Of a DNA stretch of 64,000 nt, positions 37,396-44,848 are shown piece by piece (position 1 is the stretch's first letter; every line of letters starts with the position of its first letter). Made by a program: the position numbers and the translations under genes. Under the pieces are notes generated by a model. It was not told the DNA's origin, ran no database searches, and saw nothing but the letters and a program-made list of their open reading frames with translations. Source of the stretch: Paenibacillus glycanilyticus NBRC 16618 (lineage in GTDB: Bacteria > Bacillota > Bacilli > Paenibacillales > Paenibacillaceae); NCBI RefSeq assembly GCF_004000805.1, contig NZ_BILY01000026.1, positions 1 to 64,000 of the forward strand. The letters run 5' to 3'.

Positions 37396-37425
37396 AAAGA
37401 ACCTGGGCAAAAGCCCGGGTTCTTT
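37396..37425 (+). terminator. Terminator after cutC
   Basis: AAAGAACCTGGGC / GCCCGGGTTCTTT with AAAA loop, preceded by an AT dinucleotide run (37370-37391). Confidence 0.82.
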
Positions 37426-37428
37426 ATA

Positions 37429-37457
37429 TTGCGCATCCGTAAACGCAATGTTATAAT
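37429..37457 (+). promoter_or_regulatory. Candidate promoter of rph
   Basis: TTGCGC at 37429-37434 and a perfect TATAAT at 37452-37457 with a 17-base gap, immediately after the cutC terminator. It would give a ~115-nt leader that contains the inverted repeat TACAATTTAATTGTA (about 37504-37519). The 19-bp rifamycin-associated element known upstream of some rph genes is not seen. Confidence 0.45.
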
Positions 37458-37578
37458 CGGTTTACGACTGTCTTATAGGTAAAAGTCATAGTTATCTTAT
37501 CTTACAATTTAATTGTAGCATGCCGATTCAAATCTTGTCAAATGTTTTTATTAAATTTACGATCGGGAGAGATGCGGA

Positions 37579-40192
37579 ATGAATTCATTGGTGCTTGATT
37601 TGAAGGAAGCCGACCAAACTCAGATTTCGCTTGTTGGCGGAAAAGGATCCAATCTTGGCGAATTAATAAAAATGAATGGCATACACGTGCCTGAGGGATT
37701 TTGCGTGACCACCGAAGGCTATCGAAAAGCCATTGAATCAAGTCAAACGTTTCATGCTCTGGTGAACCGGTTAACGTCGCTGAAGCCCGAGAACCGAGGG
37801 GAGATCGGCTCAATCAGCAGCGAAATCCGTCAGACTATCAGACGACTCGAGATTCCGGCGGAGGTTGTAGCAGCCGTTGCTCATTACCTTTCGCGGTATG
37901 GCGAGCAGTCTGCCTATGCCGTACGCTCCAGCGCAACGGCGGAGGACTTGCCGCATGCCTCTTTTGCCGGACAACAGGATACCTATCTCAATATCGTCGG
38001 CAAGGAAGAGATACTCAGGCATATCAGCAAATGCTGGGCATCCTTGTTCACGGACCGCGCGGTCATCTACCGGATGCAGAACGGATTCGACCACGGTCAA
38101 GTTCATTTATCCGTCATCATCCAAAAGATGGTCTTCCCTTACGCATCGGGCATTTTATTTACCGCGGATCCCGTCACGGCTAACCGCAAGGTGTTGTCCA
38201 TTGATGCCGGCTTTGGACTCGGAGAAGCGCTGGTCTCCGGCGTGGTATCGGCCGATTGCTATAAAGTGCGGGATGAAATCATTGTCGACAAGAGGATAGC
38301 AGCCAAAAAGCTCGCGATCTATAGCCAAGAAAATGGCGGAACCGTAACGCAGCCAATGGATCCTGACCGGCAGAACAATCAAGTGCTGACGGAAGAACAG
38401 ATTTTGCGACTGGCACGGATCGGAAGACGAATTGAAGCCTATTTTGGCTGTCCGCAAGATATCGAATGGTGCCTGGCGGAGGATACTTTCCATATCGTTC
38501 AGAGCCGGCCGATCACAACCTTGTTCCCGATTCCAGAATCGAATGATGCAGGAAATCATGTTTACGTATCCGTTGCCCACCAGCAAATGATGACCGACCC
38601 TATCAAACCGCTCGGTCTATCCTTCTACCTAATGACGACTCCCGCACCCATGCGGAGGGCAGGCGGATGGTTGTTTGTTGATGTTACCCAAATGCTTGCT
38701 TCTCCGGAAAGCAGGGAACGGCTTTTAAATACAATCGGACAATCCGAACCGCTGATCAAGGACGCCTTAACGACCGTAATCAAGCGTGGAGATTATATCC
38801 AGCCCGTATCCACGGAAGCTTGCGAACCTCATCCCGACCGCAGCCCAAAAGCTTCTCCGCCTGCAAATGCACAAGCAGAACCGGAGCTTGAGCCTCATAT
38901 GGTTGCTGATTTAATTAAGAATAGCGAAGCATCGATCGAGGAATTAAAACGAACGATCCTAACGAAATCGAGCACGGAGCTATTTGATTTTATCGTGGAG
39001 GATATCCAGCAGCTGAGGAAGGGTATTATTTAACCCGCAAAGCATTCAAATGATTATGGCTTCCATGAATGCTTTAACCTGGATCAACGAGAAGCTTTAC
39101 GAATGGTTAGGCGAGAAAAACGCAGCGGATACGTTATCCCAATCGGTTCCGAATAACGTTACCTCGGAGATGGGATTAGCGCTTATGGATGTCGCGGATG
39201 TCATTCGTCCATATCCGCAAGTCATTGAATATTTGCAGAATGGTAAAGATGATTTGGAGGGACTAATCACGGTGGAGGGAGGACAGCAAGCCCTAACTGC
39301 GATTCATCATTATCTCGAGAAATACGGCATGCGTTGTCCCGGAGAGATCGATTTGACCAGAACCCGCTGGAGCGAAAATCCGGCTGCGCTTATTCCCGTT
39401 ATACTTACAAACATTAAAAACTTCGAGCCCAATGCCAGCACCCTTAAATTCGAGCAAAGACGCCAGGAAGCTCTGGATAAGGAACAAGAGATATTAGCAA
39501 GGTTAAGGCAATTGCCCGATGGCGAGGAAAAAGCAAGCGAAACTAAGAAAAGAATTGATCTGATCCGGAATTATGCCGGTTACCGGGAGTATCCGAAATA
39601 CGGGATGGTCAGCCGTTATTTTGTTTATAAGCAGGCCATTCTGAAGGAAGCCGAACAACTCGTGCACAAGAACGTCATACAAGAAAAAGAAGATGTGTTC
39701 TATCTCGCTTTTGAAGAGCTTAAAGAGGTTATACGCTCGAACCAGTTGGATGAGCAGCTCATCATTAAACGAAAAGACGATTATAAGCGGTACGAAAAGC
39801 TAACACCGCCACGCGTCATTACATCTGACGGCGAAATCATTGCAGGCGAGTACAGACGCGAAAATCTGCCCGCCGAGGCTATAGCGGGTTTAGCGGTTTC
39901 CTCCGGCGTTATCGAGGGCCGGGCACGCGTCATTCTGGACATGGGGGAAGCAAATTTGGAGGAAGGGGATATATTAGTTACCTCTTTTACGGACCCGAGC
40001 TGGACCCCTTTGTTTGTATCCATCAAAGGTTTGGTCACTGAAGTAGGCGGACTAATGACGCATGGCGCGGTTATTGCCCGCGAATACGGGATACCCGCGG
40101 TAGTTGCCGTAGAGAATGCCACGACTTTGATTAAAGACGGGCAGCGGATCCGGGTGCACGGAACGGAAGGGTATATCGAAATCTTGTCCTAA
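37579..40192 (+). pseudogene. rph: Rifampin phosphotransferase gene interrupted by one frameshift
   Basis: The two adjacent frames (37579-39033, 484 codons; 39050-40192, 380 codons) together make a ~870-residue rifampin phosphotransferase/PEP-synthase-like protein, the normal Rph length. The first half holds the ATP-binding domain (GGKGSNLGEL, YAVRSSATAEDLPHASFAGQQ, QDIEWCLAEDTFHIVQSRP) and part of the rifampin-binding domain; the second holds the rest and the swivelling His domain (GGLMTHGAVIAREYGIPAVV, catalytic His in THGA). At 39027-39040 the sequence ATTATTTAACCCGC has one base too many: removing one A gives IIYPQSIQMIMAS in continuous frame. Real inactivation or a sequence error. Confidence 0.88.
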
Positions 40193-40265
40193 CGATTGAA
40201 CTGCATAAATCTGACCGGAAATACACAATCTAGATTTAGCTTTTGCAGAAAGGATGAGCCCGGAA

Positions 40266-40442
40266 ATGTCCGATAACAGTAACTACAACCATAACCAGCA
40301 TGATCATACCGACAATAATGATCAGCGGCAAAATAGCGTTCACGGCGGAGAGAACCGCAATGGACGTCTAAGCCAGATTAAAAATAGCAATCCGAATGGC
40401 GAAGAAGTGCAAAACGAATTTTTAAGCGAAAAAGAACTATAA
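40266..40442 (+). CDS. Small Asn/His-rich hydrophilic protein
   Basis: 58 aa, very rich in Asn, His, Asp, Gln and Glu (SDNSNYNHNQHDHTDNNDQ), no hydrophobic segment and no family I recognise. ATG 40266 lies about eight bases after AAAGGATG; an ATG at 40254 abuts it. A good terminator follows, which supports a real transcript. Composition resembles small spore-associated or metal-binding peptides, but that is guesswork. Confidence 0.5.
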   Translation: MSDNSNYNHNQHDHTDNNDQRQNSVHGGENRNGRLSQIKNSNPNGEEVQNEFLSEKEL

Positions 40443-40468
40443 GCCTCGAGACGGAAAAAATAACGGGA

Positions 40469-40496
40469 ACAGCAGCCAAATCGGCTGCTGTTTTTT
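40469..40496 (+). terminator. Intrinsic terminator
   Basis: ACAGCAGCC / GGCTGCTGT stem followed by T6, downstream of the small Asn-rich gene. Confidence 0.85.
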
Positions 40497-40545
40497 GTTG
40501 CGGGCTAGCCAGGCGCTTAAATTATTCCATTTTACGTTTGGTATC

Positions 40546-40595
40546 TTGCATCGGGAACGTATGTTTGGTATATAATAAATAAGAACAAATGTTCC
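40546..40595 (+). promoter_or_regulatory. SOS promoter with two LexA (DinR) boxes
   Basis: Box 1, GGAACGTATGTTTG (40554-40567), and box 2, AGAACAAATGTTCC (40582-40595), each match the Bacillus consensus CGAACRNRYGTTYG at 13 of 14 positions. Box 1 lies between a candidate -35 (TTGCAT, 40546) and the TATATAAT -10 region (40569-40576); box 2 lies just downstream at the expected transcription start. LexA repression of the two following genes is strongly suggested. Confidence 0.75.
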
Positions 40596-40612
40596 TGGCG
40601 GGGTGAATTCGA

Positions 40613-40810
40613 ATGGAGAGGTTTATCGGCAAAGTGGTACAGCTCATTTATATTGATCGAAAGCGCGAGGTAAGCATACGCGATGTTCGCGTTATATCGG
40701 TTAAAGCCGGTCGGCTGAAGGCGTATTGTTTTCAGGCTCAAGCCATTCGTATTTTCAATCTCGAAGGAATCGTAGATGTTGAAATCGCGCGAAAGAAAGA
40801 AGGGGCTTAA
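40613..40810 (+). CDS. Small stand-alone WYL-like protein, SOS-controlled
   Basis: 65 aa. The pattern VVQLIYIDRKREVSIRDVRV... RLKAYCFQAQAIRIFNLEGI resembles the core beta-barrel of WYL domains (IYxDR, AYCxxxxxxRxFxxxxI), which bind ligands or single-stranded nucleic acids in regulators and defence systems. Here it stands alone without a DNA-binding domain. Two LexA boxes lie upstream. Followed after 4 bases by a second small gene. Function unknown; DNA-damage-linked regulation is inference. Confidence 0.65.
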   Translation: MERFIGKVVQLIYIDRKREVSIRDVRVISVKAGRLKAYCFQAQAIRIFNLEGIVDVEIARKKEGA

Positions 40811-40814
40811 CCTG

Positions 40815-41030
40815 TTGAACGATACGGAGCGGAAATTGCTCAGGATTCTATTTAATCGAAATGGCCATCAGAATACGCGTATCGTTATTCCGGAATTAGC
40901 GCGATTCGCTCAAAGGGAAACGGGGCAGATCCGAAAGGCGCTTGAGAAATTGCGCGAGGAGCGCTTCATCGAATGGGAAGATACGATGGATTACGTGAGG
41001 GTTATTCCCGGATGGCTGCAATTGCGTTAA
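40815..41030 (+). CDS. Small winged-helix-like protein, SOS-controlled
   Basis: 71 aa. Predicted helix-turn-helix/winged-helix pattern (NDTERKLLRILFN... IVIPELARFAQRETGQIRKALEKLREERFIEWED), with a terminal beta hairpin. TTG 40815 follows AAGGGG by nine bases; an in-frame ATG at 40776 overlaps the preceding gene and is less likely. With its neighbour it could reconstitute a split HTH-plus-WYL regulator. That idea is inference. Confidence 0.6.
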   Translation: MNDTERKLLRILFNRNGHQNTRIVIPELARFAQRETGQIRKALEKLREERFIEWEDTMDYVRVIPGWLQLR

Positions 41031-41036
41031 ATGTAA

Positions 41037-41066
41037 ACAGCCCGCTTCATTAGAAGCGGGCTGTTG
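41037..41066. terminator. Bidirectional terminator
   Basis: AACAGCCCGCTTC / GAAGCGGGCTGTT stem with ATTA loop between the convergent SOS pair and the dps gene. Confidence 0.82.
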
Positions 41067-41086
41067 TTGTTAAATGGGCAAACTTC

Positions 41087-41539
41087 TTATTTACCGTTAA
41101 ACGCGCTAAGCATCCAAACATGTTTTTCGAGCTTGGTATGGATGGCAAGCAGCATGTCCGCCGTTGTTTCGTCGCCGGCTTCCTCGGCTTCTCCCATTCC
41201 TTCCTTAAGTTCATCTATCACTAACGAGAAATCTTTAATAAGCTGGTCAACCATTTGTTCGGCTGTCTCCTTGCCGCTGGCCTCCTTAAGGGTGGACTCC
41301 TTCAGGTGGTCGCTCATTGTGGCGATCGGCTGGCCTTTTACCGCGAGTAAGCGTTCCGCGATTTCGTCGACATGCAGTGCCGCTTCTTCATAGAGCTCCT
41401 GGAACTTAACGTGCAGCGTAAAGAACTGCGAGCCTTTGACGTACCAGTGATAGTTGTGAAGCTTCGTATAGAGAACGCTCCAGTTGGCGATTTGGCGGTT
41501 CAAGTGTTGTTGGACGGTTTTGGTTGTTTTGGTAGTCAT
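41087..41539 (-). CDS. dps: Dps-family DNA-protecting ferritin
   Basis: 150 aa, four-helix Dps fold. Ferroxidase ligands are visible in LHNYHWYVKG and HVDEIAERLLAVKG, which assemble at subunit interfaces. Stores iron, consumes peroxide and protects DNA in starved or stressed cells. ATG 41539 behind GAGAGGAA. No PerR-type palindrome was found in the upstream 165 bp it shares with the divergent helicase gene. Confidence 0.92.
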   Translation of the reverse strand: MTTKTTKTVQQHLNRQIANWSVLYTKLHNYHWYVKGSQFFTLHVKFQELYEEAALHVDEIAERLLAVKGQPIATMSDHLKESTLKEASGKETAEQMVDQLIKDFSLVIDELKEGMGEAEEAGDETTADMLLAIHTKLEKHVWMLSAFNGK

Positions 41540-41623
41540 GCTACATTCATTCCTCTCGAGATTAATATTGAACTCTGGTTAGTAAATAAACAGGAAAACG
41601 ATCATTGAAACAGCATCGCTCTA

Positions 41624-41652
41624 TTTACTCCCGAACATCCGTTTGGTATAGT
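41624..41652 (+). promoter_or_regulatory. SOS promoter of the nuclease-helicase gene
   Basis: TTTACT (41624-41629) and TATAGT (41647-41652) are separated by 17 bases. Within the gap lies CGAACATCCGTTTG (41632-41645), matching the LexA/DinR consensus at 13 of 14 positions. Repression by LexA would occlude RNA polymerase directly. Confidence 0.75.
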
Positions 41653-41704
41653 CGATTCAATAAGGAATCTTGAACGGCGAAGAGCGAGGAGCGAGGAGAA
41701 CGTT

Positions 41705-44029
41705 ATGACAAATACTGTGCAATTATCCGTGCGTGCGCTCGTGGAATACGCTTATAGGAGCGGGGATATCGATACAGCTTTCCGATCGGCCGTTGCGCTT
41801 ACGGAAGGAACGAAGGCGCATCAGCAAATACAGCGGCAATATGGCGAGCAGGATGCCAAAGAGGTATACGTATCGGCAGAAATGGCTTTCCGGGATCTGC
41901 TGTTTGTCATTGACGGCCGTTGCGACGGCCTTCTTCAGACCGATGGCGGGTTAACGGTCGACGAGATCAAATCCACCTCCGGCAGACTCCCCGCCCTTAT
42001 GGAAGAGACGCACTTCGTACATTGGGCGCAGGCGTATTGTTATGCCTATATGGTAGCAAAGGAGCGGGAATTAGCTTCGATTAACGTTCAGCTCACCTAC
42101 ATGCATATAGACACCGGGGAATGCCGCCGCTTCGTGCGGACGATGACAGTAACGGAACTCGAGCAGTTTTTGCTCGATACGGTTAGCAGCTATTATCCGT
42201 ATGCCGCTATGAAAATTCTTCAAGCCGCAAAACGGGATGCCAGCATCAAGAAACTGGCTTTCCCGTTCTCCTCGTATCGGGCTGGCCAGCGCAAGCTGGC
42301 AGCTTCCGTGTACCAGACGATCGTGGATGGGCGCAAGCTGTTTGCGAAGGCGCCAACCGGAATAGGCAAGACGATGTCGACACTTTTTCCGGCTGTGAAA
42401 GCGATTGGGGAGGAACGGCTGGAGCGGCTCTTTTATTTAACAGCCCGAACGACAACGCGCACGGCTGCCGAAGACGCGCTTAAGATGCTCGGCGATGGCG
42501 GTCTGCATCTGCATGCGGTTACGTTGACGGCAAAGGAAAAGGTATGCCTGAAAGACGAAGTTCGCTGTTCTCCCGAGTACTGCGAATTCGCAAAAGGGTA
42601 TTACGACCGCGTAAATGGAGCCATCCTGGACATGCTGGGCAGCGAGACGTCCATGACGCGCGAAGTCATTGAACGGTATGCTTACAAGCACCATGTCTGC
42701 CCGTTCGAGTTTTCGCTTGATGCCGCTTATGCGGCGGATGCGGTCATTTGCGATTATAACTATATTTTTGATCCTCGCGTAAACCTGAAGAGACTGTTTG
42801 AGGAGCAGAAGCGGAAGACGGCATTATTGGTAGACGAAGCGCATAACCTTGTCGACCGGGCACGGGAAATGTATTCGGCGGAGCTTAAAAAAGCCGATTT
42901 CCTCGAGCTTCAGCGCGCAAGCAAAACGATTCGTCCGCTCGTGTACCAATCGGCGAAAGCAGTTAACCAATATTTTATTGCTTTGCGCAAATCCATTGAG
43001 GAAAGCGGCAAAGAAGCAACCGGCACAAACATGGAGCGTTACCTGCCTGAGCAATTGATTGAACAATTGGAATCGCTTGTCCAAGCGGCGGAAGAGCAAT
43101 TGGCTCAAGGGGATCAAGATCCGTTATTGCTGGACGTCTATTTCGGTTGCCAGCATTTCTTGCGCATAGCCAAGCTTTATGACGAGCGATACGTCACCTA
43201 CGCCGAGAAGGAAAGGAATGACGTTCGCATCAAGCTGTTCTGCCTCGATCCATCGTATCTGCTTCGGCAATTTGCCAAAGGCTACAAAGCACAGATACTG
43301 TTTTCCGCTACGCTGTCTCCGCTTCATTATTTTATGGACATGCTTGGCGGAGATGCTGAAACGGATTACTCGGTCGCCATTCCCTCGCCATTCTCGTCCG
43401 AGCAGCTTGATGTCCGGATCGAAAAGCTGTCGACCCGTTATCAGGATCGCGTACGGACAATGGACCGGGTCGCGGGTTTGCTGCATTCGATGGCCGAACG
43501 GCGACGGGGCAATAATTTTGTGTTTTTTCCGTCATATGCCTACATGAACGGAGTGTATGAACGTTTAATGGAACTGTCGCCGTCCTCCGAAGAGACGACA
43601 ACCTATACGACGATTGTCCAAAAGCCTTCTATGTCCGAGGAGGAGCGGGATGCCTATCTGGCCGCCTTTGCACCGGACAATAAAAAGACGCTTGTCGGCT
43701 TCGCCGTTATGGGCGGCATTTTCTCGGAGGGGATCGATTTGGTGGGGGACCGTCTTACCGGCGTGGCCGTCGTTGGAGTAGGATTGCCTCAGGTCGGGCT
43801 GGAAAGGAACATTATTAAAGACTATTTCGACCGGCAAGGGAAAAACGGCTTCGAATATGCATACGTCTTTCCCGGCATGAACAAAGTGCTGCAGGCCGGC
43901 GGGCGGCTGATCCGTTCGGAAAGCGACCGGGGAATGCTCATGCTGATTGACGACCGTTACGCGCAACCCCAATATGCCAGGCTTTTGCCGCGGGAATGGA
44001 GTAGGCAAGAGACAAACAAATCCGAGTAG
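41705..44029 (+). CDS. PD-(D/E)XK nuclease fused to DinG/XPD-type DNA helicase
   Basis: 774 aa. The N-terminal ~190 residues have a nuclease-like core: VIDGRCDGLL (~residue 68) and VDEIKST (~85) supply the D...ExK residues, followed by HWAQAYCYAYMVA as in Cas4/AddB-type nucleases. Then a superfamily 2 helicase: Walker A APTGIGKTM (~215), iron-sulfur cysteines in VCLKDEVRCSPEYC and HHVCPF (~281-332), DEAH box VDEAHN (~376), and motif VI region QAGGRLIRSESDRG near the end. XPD/DinG enzymes unwind DNA 5'-3' using the cluster. SOS promoter and a GAGGAGAA ribosome site upstream. Probably repairs or clears damaged DNA. Confidence 0.87.
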   Translation: MTNTVQLSVRALVEYAYRSGDIDTAFRSAVALTEGTKAHQQIQRQYGEQDAKEVYVSAEMAFRDLLFVIDGRCDGLLQTDGGLTVDEIKSTSGRLPALMEETHFVHWAQAYCYAYMVAKERELASINVQLTYMHIDTGECRRFVRTMTVTELEQFLLDTVSSYYPYAAMKILQAAKRDASIKKLAFPFSSYRAGQRKLAASVYQTIVDGRKLFAKAPTGIGKTMSTLFPAVKAIGEERLERLFYLTARTTTRTAAEDALKMLGDGGLHLHAVTLTAKEKVCLKDEVRCSPEYCEFAKGYYDRVNGAILDMLGSETSMTREVIERYAYKHHVCPFEFSLDAAYAADAVICDYNYIFDPRVNLKRLFEEQKRKTALLVDEAHNLVDRAREMYSAELKKADFLELQRASKTIRPLVYQSAKAVNQYFIALRKSIEESGKEATGTNMERYLPEQLIEQLESLVQAAEEQLAQGDQDPLLLDVYFGCQHFLRIAKLYDERYVTYAEKERNDVRIKLFCLDPSYLLRQFAKGYKAQILFSATLSPLHYFMDMLGGDAETDYSVAIPSPFSSEQLDVRIEKLSTRYQDRVRTMDRVAGLLHSMAERRRGNNFVFFPSYAYMNGVYERLMELSPSSEETTTYTTIVQKPSMSEEERDAYLAAFAPDNKKTLVGFAVMGGIFSEGIDLVGDRLTGVAVVGVGLPQVGLERNIIKDYFDRQGKNGFEYAYVFPGMNKVLQAGGRLIRSESDRGMLMLIDDRYAQPQYARLLPREWSRQETNKSE

Positions 44030-44030
44030 G

Positions 44031-44060
44031 AAGACGAACCCAGCAGGGGGCGTCTTTTTT
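44031..44060 (+). terminator. Terminator after nuclease-helicase
   Basis: AAGACG / CGTCTT arms with inner CCC/GGG pairing, followed by T7. Confidence 0.78.
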
Positions 44061-44087
44061 TATTCTGATAAAAATGGGATATGTTGC

Positions 44088-44121
44088 TTGCATTAAATAT
44101 AGGTATGCGATATATTGCATA
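44088..44121 (+). promoter_or_regulatory. gntR-ilvD promoter with palindromic operator
   Basis: TTGCAT (44088-44093), 17-base gap, TATATT (44111-44116). The -10 is covered by TATGCGATATATTGCATA (44104-44121), an 18-bp palindrome with one mismatched pair, as expected for a GntR/FadR-type dimer. Autoregulation by the following gene is inference. Confidence 0.6.
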
Positions 44122-44164
44122 TAAGATTGATAATCGATAATAAAGAGTAAGGATGATTAAAGCC

Positions 44165-44830
44165 ATGCCCGTACCTAAAAATTTCGTCTCGCCTGCGCGA
44201 ATGTCCGCAAAAGAAAGAGCTTTTTCCCAAATCCAACGATGGATTATCGACGGTACTTTGCAGCCAGGAGAAAAACTGATCGACGCCGAATTGGCGGAAT
44301 CGCTTGGCGTCAGCCGCACGCCGATACGTGAAGCCTTTCAGCTGCTCGAAGTACAAGGGCTTGTATCCACGCATCCGGGAAAAGAAACGAAAGTAACGGA
44401 AATCGAGAAGGACGACATTTTTAAAATGTATTCTACGATGGCCGTTCTCCAGGCTTTAGCAGCCGACATTACGGCGAAAATTATTGTTCCCGATCAAATT
44501 GAGCAGTTAAGAGCAATCAATCTGGAATTTGCTGATTCCATTAAGAGCGGTCAAGCTTATCAAGCGATGGAGGCGGATGAACAGTTCCATAATTTAATCG
44601 TGGAGCTGTCGGACAATCCTTATATCGCTACCTTCAGCGCATCCCTTCAGATTCATATCCGGCGCTTTAAATATGTGTTCTTAAAACAGCCGATTACTGC
44701 TGCGCAAACGTCAGTCGATGAGCATGCACGAATTATTTCGGCCTTTGAGAAAAAGGACAGTGAGCTTGCTCATAACGTGATGAAGCAAAACTTCATTCGC
44801 CCGATGCAGGAATTATATGAATTACTTTAA
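44165..44830 (+). CDS. GntR-family transcriptional regulator (FCD/FadR subfamily)
   Basis: About 221 aa. N-terminal winged helix (IQRWIIDGTLQPGEKLIDAELAESLGVSRTPIREAFQLLEVQGL) and an all-helical FCD effector domain (AVLQALAADI, EADEQFHNLIVELSDNPYIA, VDEHARIISAFEKKD). ATG 44165 or the in-frame ATG 44153 may start it; AAGGA spacing favours 44165. It ends 18 bases before ilvD with no terminator, so the two are probably co-transcribed and ilvD is its likely target. Effector unknown. Confidence 0.88.
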   Translation: MPVPKNFVSPARMSAKERAFSQIQRWIIDGTLQPGEKLIDAELAESLGVSRTPIREAFQLLEVQGLVSTHPGKETKVTEIEKDDIFKMYSTMAVLQALAADITAKIIVPDQIEQLRAINLEFADSIKSGQAYQAMEADEQFHNLIVELSDNPYIATFSASLQIHIRRFKYVFLKQPITAAQTSVDEHARIISAFEKKDSELAHNVMKQNFIRPMQELYELL

Positions 44831-44848
44831 GAGATAGGAGCGAGAAAC

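Noticed and set aside
37440..37578. Rifamycin-associated element upstream of rph
   Set aside because: The 19-bp GC-rich inverted repeat typical of that element is absent; only an AT-rich TACAATTTAATTGTA repeat is seen.
41540..41704. PerR/Fur-type box for dps
   Set aside because: No TTATAAT-N-ATTATAA-like palindrome is present; the only clear site in this region is the LexA box oriented with the helicase promoter.
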